Below the pieces are notes generated by a model that worked only from the letters and a program-made list of their open reading frames with translations, searched no databases and was not told the DNA's origin. A program made the position numbers and the translations under genes. From Salinisphaeraceae bacterium (GTDB lineage Bacteria > Pseudomonadota > Gammaproteobacteria > Nevskiales > Salinisphaeraceae), in contig NYTH01000020.1 of the NCBI GenBank assembly GCA_002683405.1, positions 1 to 64,000 on the forward strand: a stretch of 64,000 nucleotides of DNA. The letters run 5' to 3'. Below, piece after piece: positions 8,567 through 17,195 of the stretch (the stretch's first letter is position 1; each line of letters starts with the position of its first letter).

Positions 8567-10129
8567 ATGGCAAAACCGCAACTTTCCTACGCGCAGCTGC
8601 TGGAAACCAACAACATGCTGCAGACCAACGGCGATGAGTGCTACTGGCTCTGCGTCACCCGCACGGTGCAGGAGTCCAAGCTGTTTCCGGTGCCCAGTTA
8701 CATGCTGCTGTCCTATCTCAACTGCTTCTACCGCTACCCTGGCCTGCTGGCGAAGATTGAGGAGAAAATGAGCGCCGAGGAAATCGGCGACCGCATGCGC
8801 AATATGGGCGTGAAGATCGCCAACCCGTCCATGGGCTGGGGCCTGACCAACTTCTACCTGCTTGGCCGCGAGTGGCTCATTGCTGCCGGCCTGCTCCGGC
8901 CGCAGGACGCGGCCGACGACGTCATGTATGTCATGGACTTCTGGAAGCGCTACCAGCTGGCCTGGCACCGCAACGACGGCCACCTGTTCAACAAGGAGTT
9001 CGACCATCGCGGCCAGTTCCTGCCCGAGCGGCAGCTGCAGGTCTTTCACGCCGACCTGTACGACTGCCAGACCGGCGACGAGCTGCACGAGGCAGCCCAT
9101 CAGTTCCTGGCCGCGGCTTCCCAGTACTGCTTCCTGATCGCCTGCGAGTCACGCCTGTGTCTGCACACGCAGGGGCCGTACAAGATTGACGACCAGCGCG
9201 AGATGATCGTGCGCGATCATTTCGACCTGTCGGAATGCAGCCTGCCCTGGCTTGACGGGGTCGGCGCGGAAGTGCCGTACAACAACCTGACGGTCACGAT
9301 GGCGGTGGACGACTGCCACTTCCACATCTGCGATGACTGGGGCAGCACCGAGGCTGAACCCGAGTTCAAGGCAGACAAGCTGTCCGGCATTGGCCTGTAT
9401 ACCTCCGACATGCTGTCGGAAGGCTATATCCCGGTGGGCATGAACTCCCGCGAGGAACTGACGCAGACCTTTCACGAGCTCGCCGGCAACATCAAGGACG
9501 CTACCGCCAAGCTCTGGCAGCGGATTGCCGGGTGGTCTCGCGACCAGATGATGGATGCCGGCGCGATCACCTACTACGCCTGCATCAAGGATCTGGCGCA
9601 TGTGGCCGGCGTGTACGACGTCGATGACTGGATGAAGATCGACCATCGCGCCGATCGGTTCCGGCCGCTGTTCAACGACGAGTACGGACGCGATTGCCTG
9701 GGCGAGATGGTGGGCCTGATCTCCCTGCCCCAGCAGCAGATCAGCGACTACTCGATGATGATGCACTCCAACGCACCCAAGCGCGTGTACACGCCCATCC
9801 CCTACGACATTCTGAAAACCGGCGATTACGTGCCCAGCGTGGGGGATGTCGAGCGCGGCATTACCTATCTTCCGGAAAAGGAAGATCGTTACAACACCAC
9901 CCAGGGCACGCTCACGCTGAGTGAATTCAACCGCAAGGCGGCCGATTTCGTGCCGGAGACGCTGCAGAACGACCGCAACCTGCTGTGTGAAACCTGGGTG
10001 AAATTTCACTACGACAGTCCGCAGGCCGATGATCTGTACAAGGTGCATCAGAAGCACTCGCGCCTGCTCAAGGATCGGGGAGCGGGGCTGCGCCGCGCGG
10101 ACATCGAGAAAATCCGGAGTCAGGAGTAG
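8567..10129 (+). CDS. Conserved-looking 520-residue protein of unknown family
   Basis: 520 residues, cytoplasmic by appearance (no signal peptide or membrane segments). It begins MAKPQLSYAQLLETNN and is rich in Trp, Tyr, His and acidic residues. Possible metal-binding stretches are DDCHFHICDD (near 245) and the Cys pair CYWLC (near 26), but no standard domain signature is visible. It lies between the mobile-domain gene and the ligase, and its stop is 3 bases before the next start, so it is translationally linked to the ligase. Its size and place suggest it could be the substrate-binding subunit of a split phosphotransferase. This is inference; I do not recognise the family. Confidence 0.8.
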   Translation: MAKPQLSYAQLLETNNMLQTNGDECYWLCVTRTVQESKLFPVPSYMLLSYLNCFYRYPGLLAKIEEKMSAEEIGDRMRNMGVKIANPSMGWGLTNFYLLGREWLIAAGLLRPQDAADDVMYVMDFWKRYQLAWHRNDGHLFNKEFDHRGQFLPERQLQVFHADLYDCQTGDELHEAAHQFLAAASQYCFLIACESRLCLHTQGPYKIDDQREMIVRDHFDLSECSLPWLDGVGAEVPYNNLTVTMAVDDCHFHICDDWGSTEAEPEFKADKLSGIGLYTSDMLSEGYIPVGMNSREELTQTFHELAGNIKDATAKLWQRIAGWSRDQMMDAGAITYYACIKDLAHVAGVYDVDDWMKIDHRADRFRPLFNDEYGRDCLGEMVGLISLPQQQISDYSMMMHSNAPKRVYTPIPYDILKTGDYVPSVGDVERGITYLPEKEDRYNTTQGTLTLSEFNRKAADFVPETLQNDRNLLCETWVKFHYDSPQADDLYKVHQKHSRLLKDRGAGLRRADIEKIRSQE

Positions 10130-10132
10130 CTC

Positions 10133-11599
10133 ATGCAAATAGGCGCACTCATCCGACGCGCCGCCCTGCACTACGGCGACAAACCCTGTCTGACCGAAGG
10201 GGGCACGACCTGGAGTTTCCGCGACTTCGATGCCGCCACCGACCGGCTGGGCAACGCGCTGCTCGGCCTGGGTCTGGCGCCCGGCGACCGCGTGGGCGTG
10301 GCCATGCCCAACGGCATCGATTGTCTGGTGGCCTACTACGCCCTGGCCAAGAACGGCCTGGTCCGGGTGGGTCTGAATACCCGGGAAACGCTCAACGAGC
10401 ATCGCTACAAGCTGAAGGAATCCGGCAGCCGGGCCGTGATTCACGACGATATCGACGGCATTGACGCCGAGGTTGAAACAGGCATCGGGCGGCAGCAGTT
10501 GCGCGAGCTGATCGACACCGGCCCCCAGACCACTTGCGCCGTGGACCGCGCGCTGGACGAGCCCTATCGGCTGGGTTTTACCGGGGGCACGACCGGTCAG
10601 CCCAAGGGGGTGACGCTGACCACGCGCGGCGAACTCTGCGAGATATCGGCCTTTCTGATGGAGCTCATGCCGGACATGCGCGAGGGCGACACCTTCCTGC
10701 ACGCCGGTCCGGTCGCGCACGCGTCGGGCGCATTCTTTCTGCCCTCACTGGCGCGGGGCGCGCACGGCATCATCATGAAGAAGTTCGATGCCGAGCAGTT
10801 CGTCGATCTGGCTGAACAGTCGGAGGCGAAACTCACCTTCCTCGTGCCCACCATGCTCGCAATGATTCTGGAGGTGCCGCGGGTTGGCGAGGCCGATCTG
10901 AAATTCCGGCGCATCGCCTATGGCGCGTCACCAATCGCCGATGCGCTGCTGCGTCGCGCGGAAGACCGTTTCGGCAAGATATTCGCGCAGGTCTACGGCC
11001 AGGCCGAGTCGCCCATGGTGATCACCTATCTGGCGCCGGAGCACCACGACCGCAGCGGCTCCTGCGGTCGTCCCTTCACCATTGCCGAGGTCGCGGTGGT
11101 CGACGATGAGGACCGGTTTCTACCCGCCGGTGAGGTCGGCGAAATCGTCTGTCGCGGTCCCATGACCATGGCCCGCTACTGGAACCGCCCGGAGGCCACC
11201 GAAAAGGCCTTCCGCAACGGCTGGCTGCACACGGGCGATCTGGGGCGTATGGATGACGACGGCTTCTTCTATCTGGTGGACCGCAAGAACGACATGCTTA
11301 TTTCCGGCGGTTTCAACGTCTACCCGCGCGAGGTGGAGGACGTTCTGATGAGCTTTGAGGGCGTGGTTGAAGCGGCCGTGGTCGGCCTGCCCGATGAGAA
11401 ATGGGGCGACCGCGTACATGCCGTGGTGGCGGGCCGCGATGGTCTGGATACCGACGCGCTGATGGCCTATGCCCGGGAGAAGCTGTCCGGCTACAAGCGG
11501 CCCAAGGCCATCGAGGTCTGGGACGAAATCCCGAAATCCGGCGCCAACAAGCTCCTGCGTCGCAAGGTGCGTGACGCCATTATAGAGCGCGACGAGTAA
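10133..11599 (+). CDS. AMP-forming acyl-CoA synthetase / carboxylate ligase
   Basis: 488 residues. AGGAG lies eight bases before the ATG. Adenylate-forming (ANL) family: P-loop FTGGTTGQPKGVTLT near 145, adenylate motif YGQAESP near 285, HTGDLG with LVDRKNDMLISGGFNVYP near 365-395, and the catalytic lysine region KSGANKLLRRK near 470. The enzyme should activate a carboxylic acid to an acyl-AMP and then, most often, to acyl-CoA. The substrate cannot be read from the sequence. Slightly shorter than typical long-chain fatty-acyl-CoA ligases, closer to aryl or medium-chain members. The cluster suggests it acts on an unusual substrate or product of the neighbouring phosphotransfer and carboxyl-transfer proteins. 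Confidence 0.9.
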   Translation: MQIGALIRRAALHYGDKPCLTEGGTTWSFRDFDAATDRLGNALLGLGLAPGDRVGVAMPNGIDCLVAYYALAKNGLVRVGLNTRETLNEHRYKLKESGSRAVIHDDIDGIDAEVETGIGRQQLRELIDTGPQTTCAVDRALDEPYRLGFTGGTTGQPKGVTLTTRGELCEISAFLMELMPDMREGDTFLHAGPVAHASGAFFLPSLARGAHGIIMKKFDAEQFVDLAEQSEAKLTFLVPTMLAMILEVPRVGEADLKFRRIAYGASPIADALLRRAEDRFGKIFAQVYGQAESPMVITYLAPEHHDRSGSCGRPFTIAEVAVVDDEDRFLPAGEVGEIVCRGPMTMARYWNRPEATEKAFRNGWLHTGDLGRMDDDGFFYLVDRKNDMLISGGFNVYPREVEDVLMSFEGVVEAAVVGLPDEKWGDRVHAVVAGRDGLDTDALMAYAREKLSGYKRPKAIEVWDEIPKSGANKLLRRKVRDAIIERDE

Positions 11600-11604
11600 A
11601 GCGT

Positions 11605-11757
11605 CGCAGAGGCGCAGAGAACACAGAGAAAAAAATCATGAAAACCACAAAGGGCACAGTTAGGAAAGGTCAAACCTTTGTGTTCTTGGTGCCTTTGTGG
11701 TCAAGCATTCTTCCCGCCTTTCTCTGTGTTCTCTGTGTTCTCTGTGTCTCTGAGGCT
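11605..11757. repeat. Palindromic intergenic element, copy 2
   Basis: Fills the gap between the ligase and the 200-residue gene. Left arm CGCAGAGGCGCAGAGAACAC with AACCACAAAGGGCACAG. Right arm CTTTGTGTTCTTGGTGCC...TTTGTGG and a triplicated TTCTCTGTG. Same family as copy 1. Confidence 0.8.
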
Positions 11758-11781
11758 AATGTTTGAAGAAGTAACAACGCA

Positions 11782-12384
11782 ATGAACGAAAAGCATCTTG
11801 TACTACATGGCCTGGCCATCAAGAAACACGGCACGCCGGAGGCAGTCGCCGAACTGATGGGCCTGAATGAGGATCGGGCCAGGCAGCTCATGGACGAGGC
11901 CGTGGCCAATGGTCGGGTGAACGAGGCCGGTGGCAAATACATGCTCACGCCGATGGCGCAGATGAGCCTGAAAAGTGCCTACTCCAAGGAGTACGCCGAC
12001 CCGCGGGGCAGCGAGAATTTCCTCCAGGCCTATCAGAATTTCGAGCGCATCAACGTCGACCTCAAGCAGATCATCACCGACTGGCAGACCCTGGACGTCG
12101 GCGGCGACAAAGTGCCCAACGATCATTCCAATTCCGAATACGACGAGCAGGTCATCGATTCGCTCGGCGAGCTCCACGAGCGCGTCGAGCCCGTGCTTGA
12201 TCAGCTGGCGGGCGGCCTGTCCCGGCTGGCGATCTACAAGGACAAGCTGCTGGCTGCATTGGAGAAGGCGGAAGACGGCGATATCCAGTGGGTCAGCGAC
12301 GCGAAGATCGATTCCTACCACACGGTCTGGTTCGAGCTGCACGAAGACCTGCTGCGCATTACCGGCAACGAACGCGACGAATGA
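11782..12384 (+). CDS. Small helical protein of unknown function (phosphotransfer-cluster member)
   Basis: 200 residues, no signal peptide. The N-terminal 60 residues look like a winged-helix-type fold (LHGLAIKKHGTPEAVAELMGLNEDRARQLMDEAVANGRV ending in a YMLTP strand, given here in parts). The rest is helical and acidic, with DHSNSEYDEQVIDSL and WVSDAKIDSYHTVWFELHE. I see no catalytic signature. It lies between two palindromic elements and just before the PPDK-like gene, so it may be an accessory or regulatory subunit of that enzyme rather than a DNA-binding repressor. Function unknown. Confidence 0.75.
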   Translation: MNEKHLVLHGLAIKKHGTPEAVAELMGLNEDRARQLMDEAVANGRVNEAGGKYMLTPMAQMSLKSAYSKEYADPRGSENFLQAYQNFERINVDLKQIITDWQTLDVGGDKVPNDHSNSEYDEQVIDSLGELHERVEPVLDQLAGGLSRLAIYKDKLLAALEKAEDGDIQWVSDAKIDSYHTVWFELHEDLLRITGNERDE

Positions 12385-12435
12385 CGTTGCAGGCCACATC
12401 GAGCGAATGGAGTGGTCGAGCAAACATGAACTTGC

Positions 12436-12506
12436 AACCACAAAGACACAAGGGACACCAAGCTGAGAAGCGACGGGACTTTGTGCTCTTTGTGCCTTTC
12501 TGGTTA
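12436..12506. repeat. Palindromic intergenic element, copy 3 (short form)
   Basis: Within the 178-base gap before the PPDK-like gene. Arms AACCACAAAGACACAAGGG and ...CTTTGTGCTCTTTGTGCC...TGGTT. It is the inner hairpin alone; the outer CACAGAG arms are missing. Confidence 0.7.
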
Positions 12507-12562
12507 ATGCACCGTTTTGGCGCCTGACAACGCTGAACACAACATGATCGCTGAGCTCCGAG

Positions 12563-14311
12563 ATGCCTGAACAATGGACAATCCGCCTCGACGGCAGCGA
12601 GCTGCCCGACAAGCAGCTCATCGGCGGCAAGGCCTGGTCGCTGGCGCGCATGCGTTCGCTGGGTTTGCCCGTGCCACCCGCTTTTGTCGTGACGACCCGG
12701 GCCTGCAAGGCCTATCAGGATCAGCAGGATTTCCCGGACGGGCTGATCGACGAAATCCGCGAGGGCGTGCATTGGCTCGAGGCCCAGAGCGGCCGCTGCT
12801 TCGGCAGCGGGCCGGAGGCGCTGCTGCTTTCGATTCGGTCCGGCGCACCCATCTCCATGCCGGGGATGATGGACACCGTACTCAACCTCGGCATCAATGC
12901 CGACACGGCCAGCGCACTCGCTGAAGAAACTGGCGATAGCCGTTTCGCGACCGATACTTATCGACGCTTTCTAGAAATGTACGCGAAGATTGTACTGAAG
13001 GCGGCGCCACCCGAGCTGGACCCGGACGCGGGCCCCGACGCCTGGCTGGAAGCAGTAAACGCGGCCGCGCCGAGCCCGGTTCCGGATACGCTGGAAGAGC
13101 GTCTCATGGCGGCCATTCGCGCCGTGTTCGACTCCTGGGGCAATCGCCGCGCCCGACGCTACCGCAAGCACAACAATATTCCGGATGACCTGGGCACCGC
13201 CGTGGTCGTTCAGGCCATGGTGTTCGGCAACCTGGACGACAACAGCGGTACGGGCGTGCTCTTTTCCCGAAACCCCTTGACCGGCGAGCGTGAGCCCTAC
13301 GGCGAGTACCTCACCCGGGCACAGGGCGAGGACGTGGTGTCTGGCGAACACACGCCCGACAAGCTGGAGGCAATGCAGAGCCGTCAGCCCGAGGCGCACG
13401 CCAAGCTGCTGGAGGCCGCCCGGGTGCTGGAGGATGAGAACGGCGATGTTCAGGACATCGAGTTTACGGTCCAGAAAGGCGAGCTTTTCCTGCTGCAATC
13501 CCGCACCGCCAAACGCGCGCCGGCTGCCGCGGTGCGCATTGCCGTGGACATGCAGCGCGACGGGATCATCAGCGCCGATCAGGCGCTGGCCCGCGTGACG
13601 TCAACTCAGGCCCGGGCCCTGCTCGCGCCTCGCCTGGCCGAGGGCGCTGCGGCCGCCGCGAGCGTGCTGGCCAGTGGCCAGGGTGCCTGCCCCGGCGTGG
13701 GGACCGGCCGGATCGTGACGGACTCGGACGAGGCTGAAACCCGCGCGGAAGGCGGTGAGGCCGTGGTGCTGGCGCGCAGGTCAACCAGCCCGGAAGACGT
13801 CCACGGCATGCTGGCCGCCCGGGCCATCGCCACGGAAACCGGCGGCTCCACTTCGCACGCGGCCGTGGTTTCACGCGCGCTGGGGCGACCCTGCGTGGTC
13901 GGCTGCGGCGAAGCCTCGCTGCTGGCGCATGCGGGCGAAACCGTCACCGTGGACGGCGATGCCGGGAAGGTTTATGCCGGTGCACTCGAGGTGGTCGTTC
14001 CGGACGAGCGCGATGATCCGGCGCTGGTCGAGCTGCTGGCCTGGGCCGTGGACCGCGCCCCGATTCGCGTGATCCGACCCGATGAGGCGCAGGGCCTGGA
14101 CGCGCTCGACCTGGACAGCATCGATGGCGGCGAAGATCCGGAGCGGCTACCCGAGCTGCTGGCAGGCGCCTCGGCCGCGCGTGGCGGCGCGATTGCCAGT
14201 GATGCCGGCGTCGCGGCGGCACTGAACGCCGGGGTAAGCGCCATCGTGGCGGAGCCCACGCTCCCGGTCATGCTGGCCGCGCTGCATCAAAGCCGGGCCC
14301 GCAATGGCTAG
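12563..14311 (+). CDS. PPDK/PEP-synthase-like phosphotransferase lacking the PEP-binding domain
   Basis: 582 residues against roughly 800-900 for full pyruvate phosphate dikinase. The N-terminal ATP-grasp part is clear: GGKAWSLARMRSLGLPVPPAF near 23, RSGAPISMPGMMDTVLNLG near 93, and GTGVLFSRNPLTGER near 231. A phosphohistidine domain follows, ETGGSTSHAAVVSRALGRPC with His432. The C-terminal 115 residues are Ala-rich and are not the PEP/pyruvate TIM barrel. It should therefore autophosphorylate from ATP on His432 and pass phosphate to something other than pyruvate, as rifampicin phosphotransferase and phenylphosphate synthase do. It probably works with the mobile-domain protein (7633). The acceptor is unknown. 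Confidence 0.85.
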   Translation: MPEQWTIRLDGSELPDKQLIGGKAWSLARMRSLGLPVPPAFVVTTRACKAYQDQQDFPDGLIDEIREGVHWLEAQSGRCFGSGPEALLLSIRSGAPISMPGMMDTVLNLGINADTASALAEETGDSRFATDTYRRFLEMYAKIVLKAAPPELDPDAGPDAWLEAVNAAAPSPVPDTLEERLMAAIRAVFDSWGNRRARRYRKHNNIPDDLGTAVVVQAMVFGNLDDNSGTGVLFSRNPLTGEREPYGEYLTRAQGEDVVSGEHTPDKLEAMQSRQPEAHAKLLEAARVLEDENGDVQDIEFTVQKGELFLLQSRTAKRAPAAAVRIAVDMQRDGIISADQALARVTSTQARALLAPRLAEGAAAAASVLASGQGACPGVGTGRIVTDSDEAETRAEGGEAVVLARRSTSPEDVHGMLAARAIATETGGSTSHAAVVSRALGRPCVVGCGEASLLAHAGETVTVDGDAGKVYAGALEVVVPDERDDPALVELLAWAVDRAPIRVIRPDEAQGLDALDLDSIDGGEDPERLPELLAGASAARGGAIASDAGVAAALNAGVSAIVAEPTLPVMLAALHQSRARNG

Positions 14312-14340
14312 GCATCCAATTCCGACTTCCCTACGCACAC

Positions 14341-14898
14341 ATGGACCCGACCATGGATAAGCAATCAGACAATCCGAATCTCGCGCGAGACGTTGAAGCC
14401 CTGCTGGAACAGTTCGACCAGTCCGAGTGGGCCGAAATGGAGCTGGAAATCGACGGGCTGCACCTTTATGTATCCCGGGATGGTAACGGCCAGCCCCGCT
14501 TTGGCCGCACGGCCGCATCCGGCGGACAGGCGGCCGCGGCTACATCACCGCCACCGGCAGCGGCGCGGCCCTCGGCAAAACCGGCGGCCGCCAAGCCTGC
14601 GGCTGTATCGGCTGCCTCGGCGGCCGACGCCAGTGCCGAGATCCCCGAGGGCATGGAGGTCATTCGCGCCTCGAATGTGGGCACCTTCTATCGCTCGCCG
14701 AAACCCGGCGAGGCGCCCTATGTGGACGTGGGCGATACCGTGACGCCGGATACCGAAGTGTGCCTGATCGAGGTGATGAAACTGTTCTCGCCGCTCACGG
14801 CGGGCGTCGCGGGCACCATTGCCGAAGTACTGATCGAGGACGCCCAGATGGTCGAGTACGACCAGCCTATTTTTCTTGTCGACCCCAGCCAGGACTGA
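14341..14898 (+). CDS. Biotin carboxyl carrier protein (AccB-like)
   Basis: 185 residues. AccB-like layout: N-terminal helical and strand part (ELEIDGLHLYVSR), a Pro/Ala-rich flexible linker (about 60-100), then a C-terminal biotinyl domain with GTFYRSPKPGE and the biotinylation site EVMKLFSP, where the Lys is expected to carry biotin. The ATG at 14341 or the in-frame one at 14353 could be the start; neither has a strong ribosome-binding site. It is followed 6 bases later by the carboxyltransferase-like gene. No biotin carboxylase (AccC) is encoded in the window, so carboxylation of the biotin would need the chromosomal AccC, or the pair does only transfer or decarboxylation. Confidence 0.9.
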   Translation: MDPTMDKQSDNPNLARDVEALLEQFDQSEWAEMELEIDGLHLYVSRDGNGQPRFGRTAASGGQAAAATSPPPAAARPSAKPAAAKPAAVSAASAADASAEIPEGMEVIRASNVGTFYRSPKPGEAPYVDVGDTVTPDTEVCLIEVMKLFSPLTAGVAGTIAEVLIEDAQMVEYDQPIFLVDPSQD

Positions 14899-14904
14899 TT
14901 CGCC

Positions 14905-16359
14905 ATGGCGCATATCGAACTGCTTGACGAAACGCTGCGCGACGGCCAGCAAAGCCTCTGGGGCATGCGCATGCAGGCCGGCATGGCCCTGCCGGTCACG
15001 CCGATACTCGACCAGACGGGGTTTCGCGTCATCGACCTGACCGGCTCCTCGATGTTCGAGGTGCTTATCAAGTATTGCCGGGAAAACCCCTGGGAAGGTC
15101 TTGATCTGCTGGTCGAATCCATGCCGAACACGCCCATTCGGGGCGGCATGCGCTCCAACGCCTCGGTGACCTTCGGCGTGACGCCGGATGCGCTGATGGA
15201 CGTCTGGATGCGGCAGCTCAACGAGCACGGCTGCCGGTCATTCTGGGTATACGACGTGCTGTTCAACATTGACAAGATGCACCGGCTCGCCGGCGTGGCC
15301 AAGCAGTACGGTTCGGAAGTGGCCGGCGCGATCATGTTCACGCTGTCGCCGGTGCATACCGACGCCTACTACGCCGACAAGGCGGACAAGCTCTCGGCCT
15401 GCGACGATATCGATACGCTGCTGCTCTACGACACCGCCGGCGTGCTAGACAAGGAGCGAATGCAGACGCTGATCCCGGCCATCCGGGACAAGGCGCGAGG
15501 CAAACCCATCGAGTTCCACTCGAACAACATTCTCGGGCTGTCCGGCAAGGCCTACTGCGACGCCATCGAACTGGGCATCAATATTCTTCATACGGCCAGC
15601 CGGCCGATGGCCAACTCGTCGTCGGTACCGTCCACCGAATCGATGGTGCGAAACCTGGAAATGCTGGGCCACACGCACGACATCGACAGCTCCAAACTGG
15701 CGCCGGTGGCCGAGCACTTCGAAGCCGTGGGCAAGGCGGCTGGCTTCCCGGTCAACCAGCACAACGAATACAACGTGCTCGCCTCGCAGCATCAGATCCC
15801 CGGCGGCATGCTCGGCACCATGCGCGAGCAGCTCAAGCAGCACAATCTGTCGCATCGCATCGACGAGGTACTCGAAGAAACGGCCCGGGTTCGCAAGGAG
15901 CTGGGCTATCCGGGCATGGCGACACCCTTCTCCCAGCTCGTGGGGACGCAGGCGGTCGTGAACACAGTCACCGGCAAGCGCTACGAGACCATCCCCGACG
16001 AGGTCATCCAGTACGTGGCCGGCTATTACGGCGAGCCGGCCGGCCCCGTCGACCCGGACATAAAAGACCGGATACTCAACCATCATCGCGCCCGACACGT
16101 GCTTGCCCACCCGCCGGAGGACCCGAGCCTGTCCGATCTGCGCAAGCAGTACGGCACCCAGGATGACGACGAGTTGATCCTGCGCGCGCTGATTCCGGAA
16201 GCCGATCTGGAAAAAATGCGCGCCGCCGGCCCGGTGAAGCGAGACTTTCCGCTGCTGTCCTCGCCCGAGCTGACCCTGGCCCAGCGCCTGCTGAAAGTCG
16301 CGAAATCGCCCGCGGTTCAGATAGAGTCCGCGAAACTCAACCTGTCCCTGCGCCGATGA
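14905..16359 (+). CDS. Carboxyltransferase-like TIM-barrel protein (OadA / pyruvate carboxylase B family) with altered metal site
   Basis: 484 residues. The fold is that of the carboxyltransferase domain of oxaloacetate decarboxylase alpha or pyruvate carboxylase: LLDETLRDGQQSL (Asp8), PWEGLDLL, FNIDKMH, DTAGVL, IPGGMLGTM, and the C-terminal helical PYC_OADA-type segment. The usual metal site is Asp, a carbamylated Lys (KDMAG) and His-x-His. Here the Lys position is Tyr175 (LYDTAG) and the HxH is His205-Ser-Asn207. Biotin-dependent transfer to pyruvate in the standard way is thus doubtful. It has no biotin domain of its own; the carrier is the preceding gene. It overlaps the next gene by four bases (ATGA). 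Confidence 0.85.
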   Translation: MAHIELLDETLRDGQQSLWGMRMQAGMALPVTPILDQTGFRVIDLTGSSMFEVLIKYCRENPWEGLDLLVESMPNTPIRGGMRSNASVTFGVTPDALMDVWMRQLNEHGCRSFWVYDVLFNIDKMHRLAGVAKQYGSEVAGAIMFTLSPVHTDAYYADKADKLSACDDIDTLLLYDTAGVLDKERMQTLIPAIRDKARGKPIEFHSNNILGLSGKAYCDAIELGINILHTASRPMANSSSVPSTESMVRNLEMLGHTHDIDSSKLAPVAEHFEAVGKAAGFPVNQHNEYNVLASQHQIPGGMLGTMREQLKQHNLSHRIDEVLEETARVRKELGYPGMATPFSQLVGTQAVVNTVTGKRYETIPDEVIQYVAGYYGEPAGPVDPDIKDRILNHHRARHVLAHPPEDPSLSDLRKQYGTQDDDELILRALIPEADLEKMRAAGPVKRDFPLLSSPELTLAQRLLKVAKSPAVQIESAKLNLSLRR

Positions 16360-17162
16360 ACGATTTCACCGACCAGATCCGCGACCTGCGCGAGGAAGGC
16401 GACGCGCTCTACGAGACGTTGAAGCAATTGCCGGATGACGCCTGGGATAGCCCCACGCAATTCAAGGGCTGGACGCCCAACGACGTCATCGCCCATCTGT
16501 ACTTCACCGACGTACAGGGACTGGCCAGCCTGGAAAGCCGACAAAAATTCCAGGAGATGGTGGCGCCACTGGTCGCCGCGATGAAGCGGGACGATTTCAT
16601 CGGCGAAACGCGCCGCTGGAGCGGTGATCTGGCCGGTCCGACGCTGCGCGAGCGCTGGCATCTGCACTTCCACAAGATGTGCGACACCCTGGCCGCCAGT
16701 AACCCGGCGACGCGCATGGCCTGGTACGGCCCCGACATGGGTCTGCGCATGTTCGCCAGCTCCCGGCAGATGGAAACCTGGGCGCACGGTCAGGAGATAT
16801 ACGATCTGCTGGGTCTGCAGCGGGACAACAGCGATCGCATCCGGCATGTGTGCGTCATGGGCGTAAAGACTTTCGGCTGGACGTACATCAACCGCGGTGA
16901 GCCGGTGCCCGAACCCGCCCCGCATATCCGCCTGACCGCTCCTTCCGGGGCGGTATGGGAATGGAACGAGCCTCAGGACGATAACCGCGTGGAAGGACCG
17001 GCGGTCGGCTTCTGCCAGGTCGTCACGCAGACGCGCAACGCAGCCGAAGTGGGCATCACCACGACGGGTGATACGGCTGCGCACTGGATGCAGGTCGCGC
17101 AGTGTTTTGCCGGCCCGCCTACCACGCCTCCACCGCCCGGCCAGAGAGGTCCGGCGCGGTAG
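16356..17162 (+). CDS. TIGR03084-type metal-binding protein (DinB/maleylpyruvate isomerase-like fold)
   Basis: 268 residues, starting inside the stop of the carboxyltransferase-like gene (ATGA overlap), so translationally coupled. The pattern fits the TIGR03084 family, related to the mycothiol-dependent maleylpyruvate isomerase N-terminal fold: N-terminal helix DQIRDLREEGDALYETL, TPNDVIAHLYFTD with a metal-type His near 46, and METWAHGQEIYDLLG near 145 with the second conserved His. The C-terminal domain is beta-rich, with a Pro-rich tail. Family members have no firmly established reaction; several are predicted thiol-dependent or metal-dependent enzymes. Last gene of the cluster. Confidence 0.75.
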   Translation: MNDFTDQIRDLREEGDALYETLKQLPDDAWDSPTQFKGWTPNDVIAHLYFTDVQGLASLESRQKFQEMVAPLVAAMKRDDFIGETRRWSGDLAGPTLRERWHLHFHKMCDTLAASNPATRMAWYGPDMGLRMFASSRQMETWAHGQEIYDLLGLQRDNSDRIRHVCVMGVKTFGWTYINRGEPVPEPAPHIRLTAPSGAVWEWNEPQDDNRVEGPAVGFCQVVTQTRNAAEVGITTTGDTAAHWMQVAQCFAGPPTTPPPPGQRGPAR

Positions 17163-17195
17163 TCAACGCGCTCGCTCCGGAGTCAGCCGTCCGGC

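Noticed and set aside
8384-12506. CRISPR array
   Set aside because: The repeats are imperfect inverted repeats of differing length with no regular spacers and no cas genes.
7633-17162. Anaerobic phenylphosphate synthase/carboxylase pathway
   Set aside because: The phosphotransfer subunits look related in type, but no UbiD-family carboxylase subunits are present and the rest of the window uses oxygenases.
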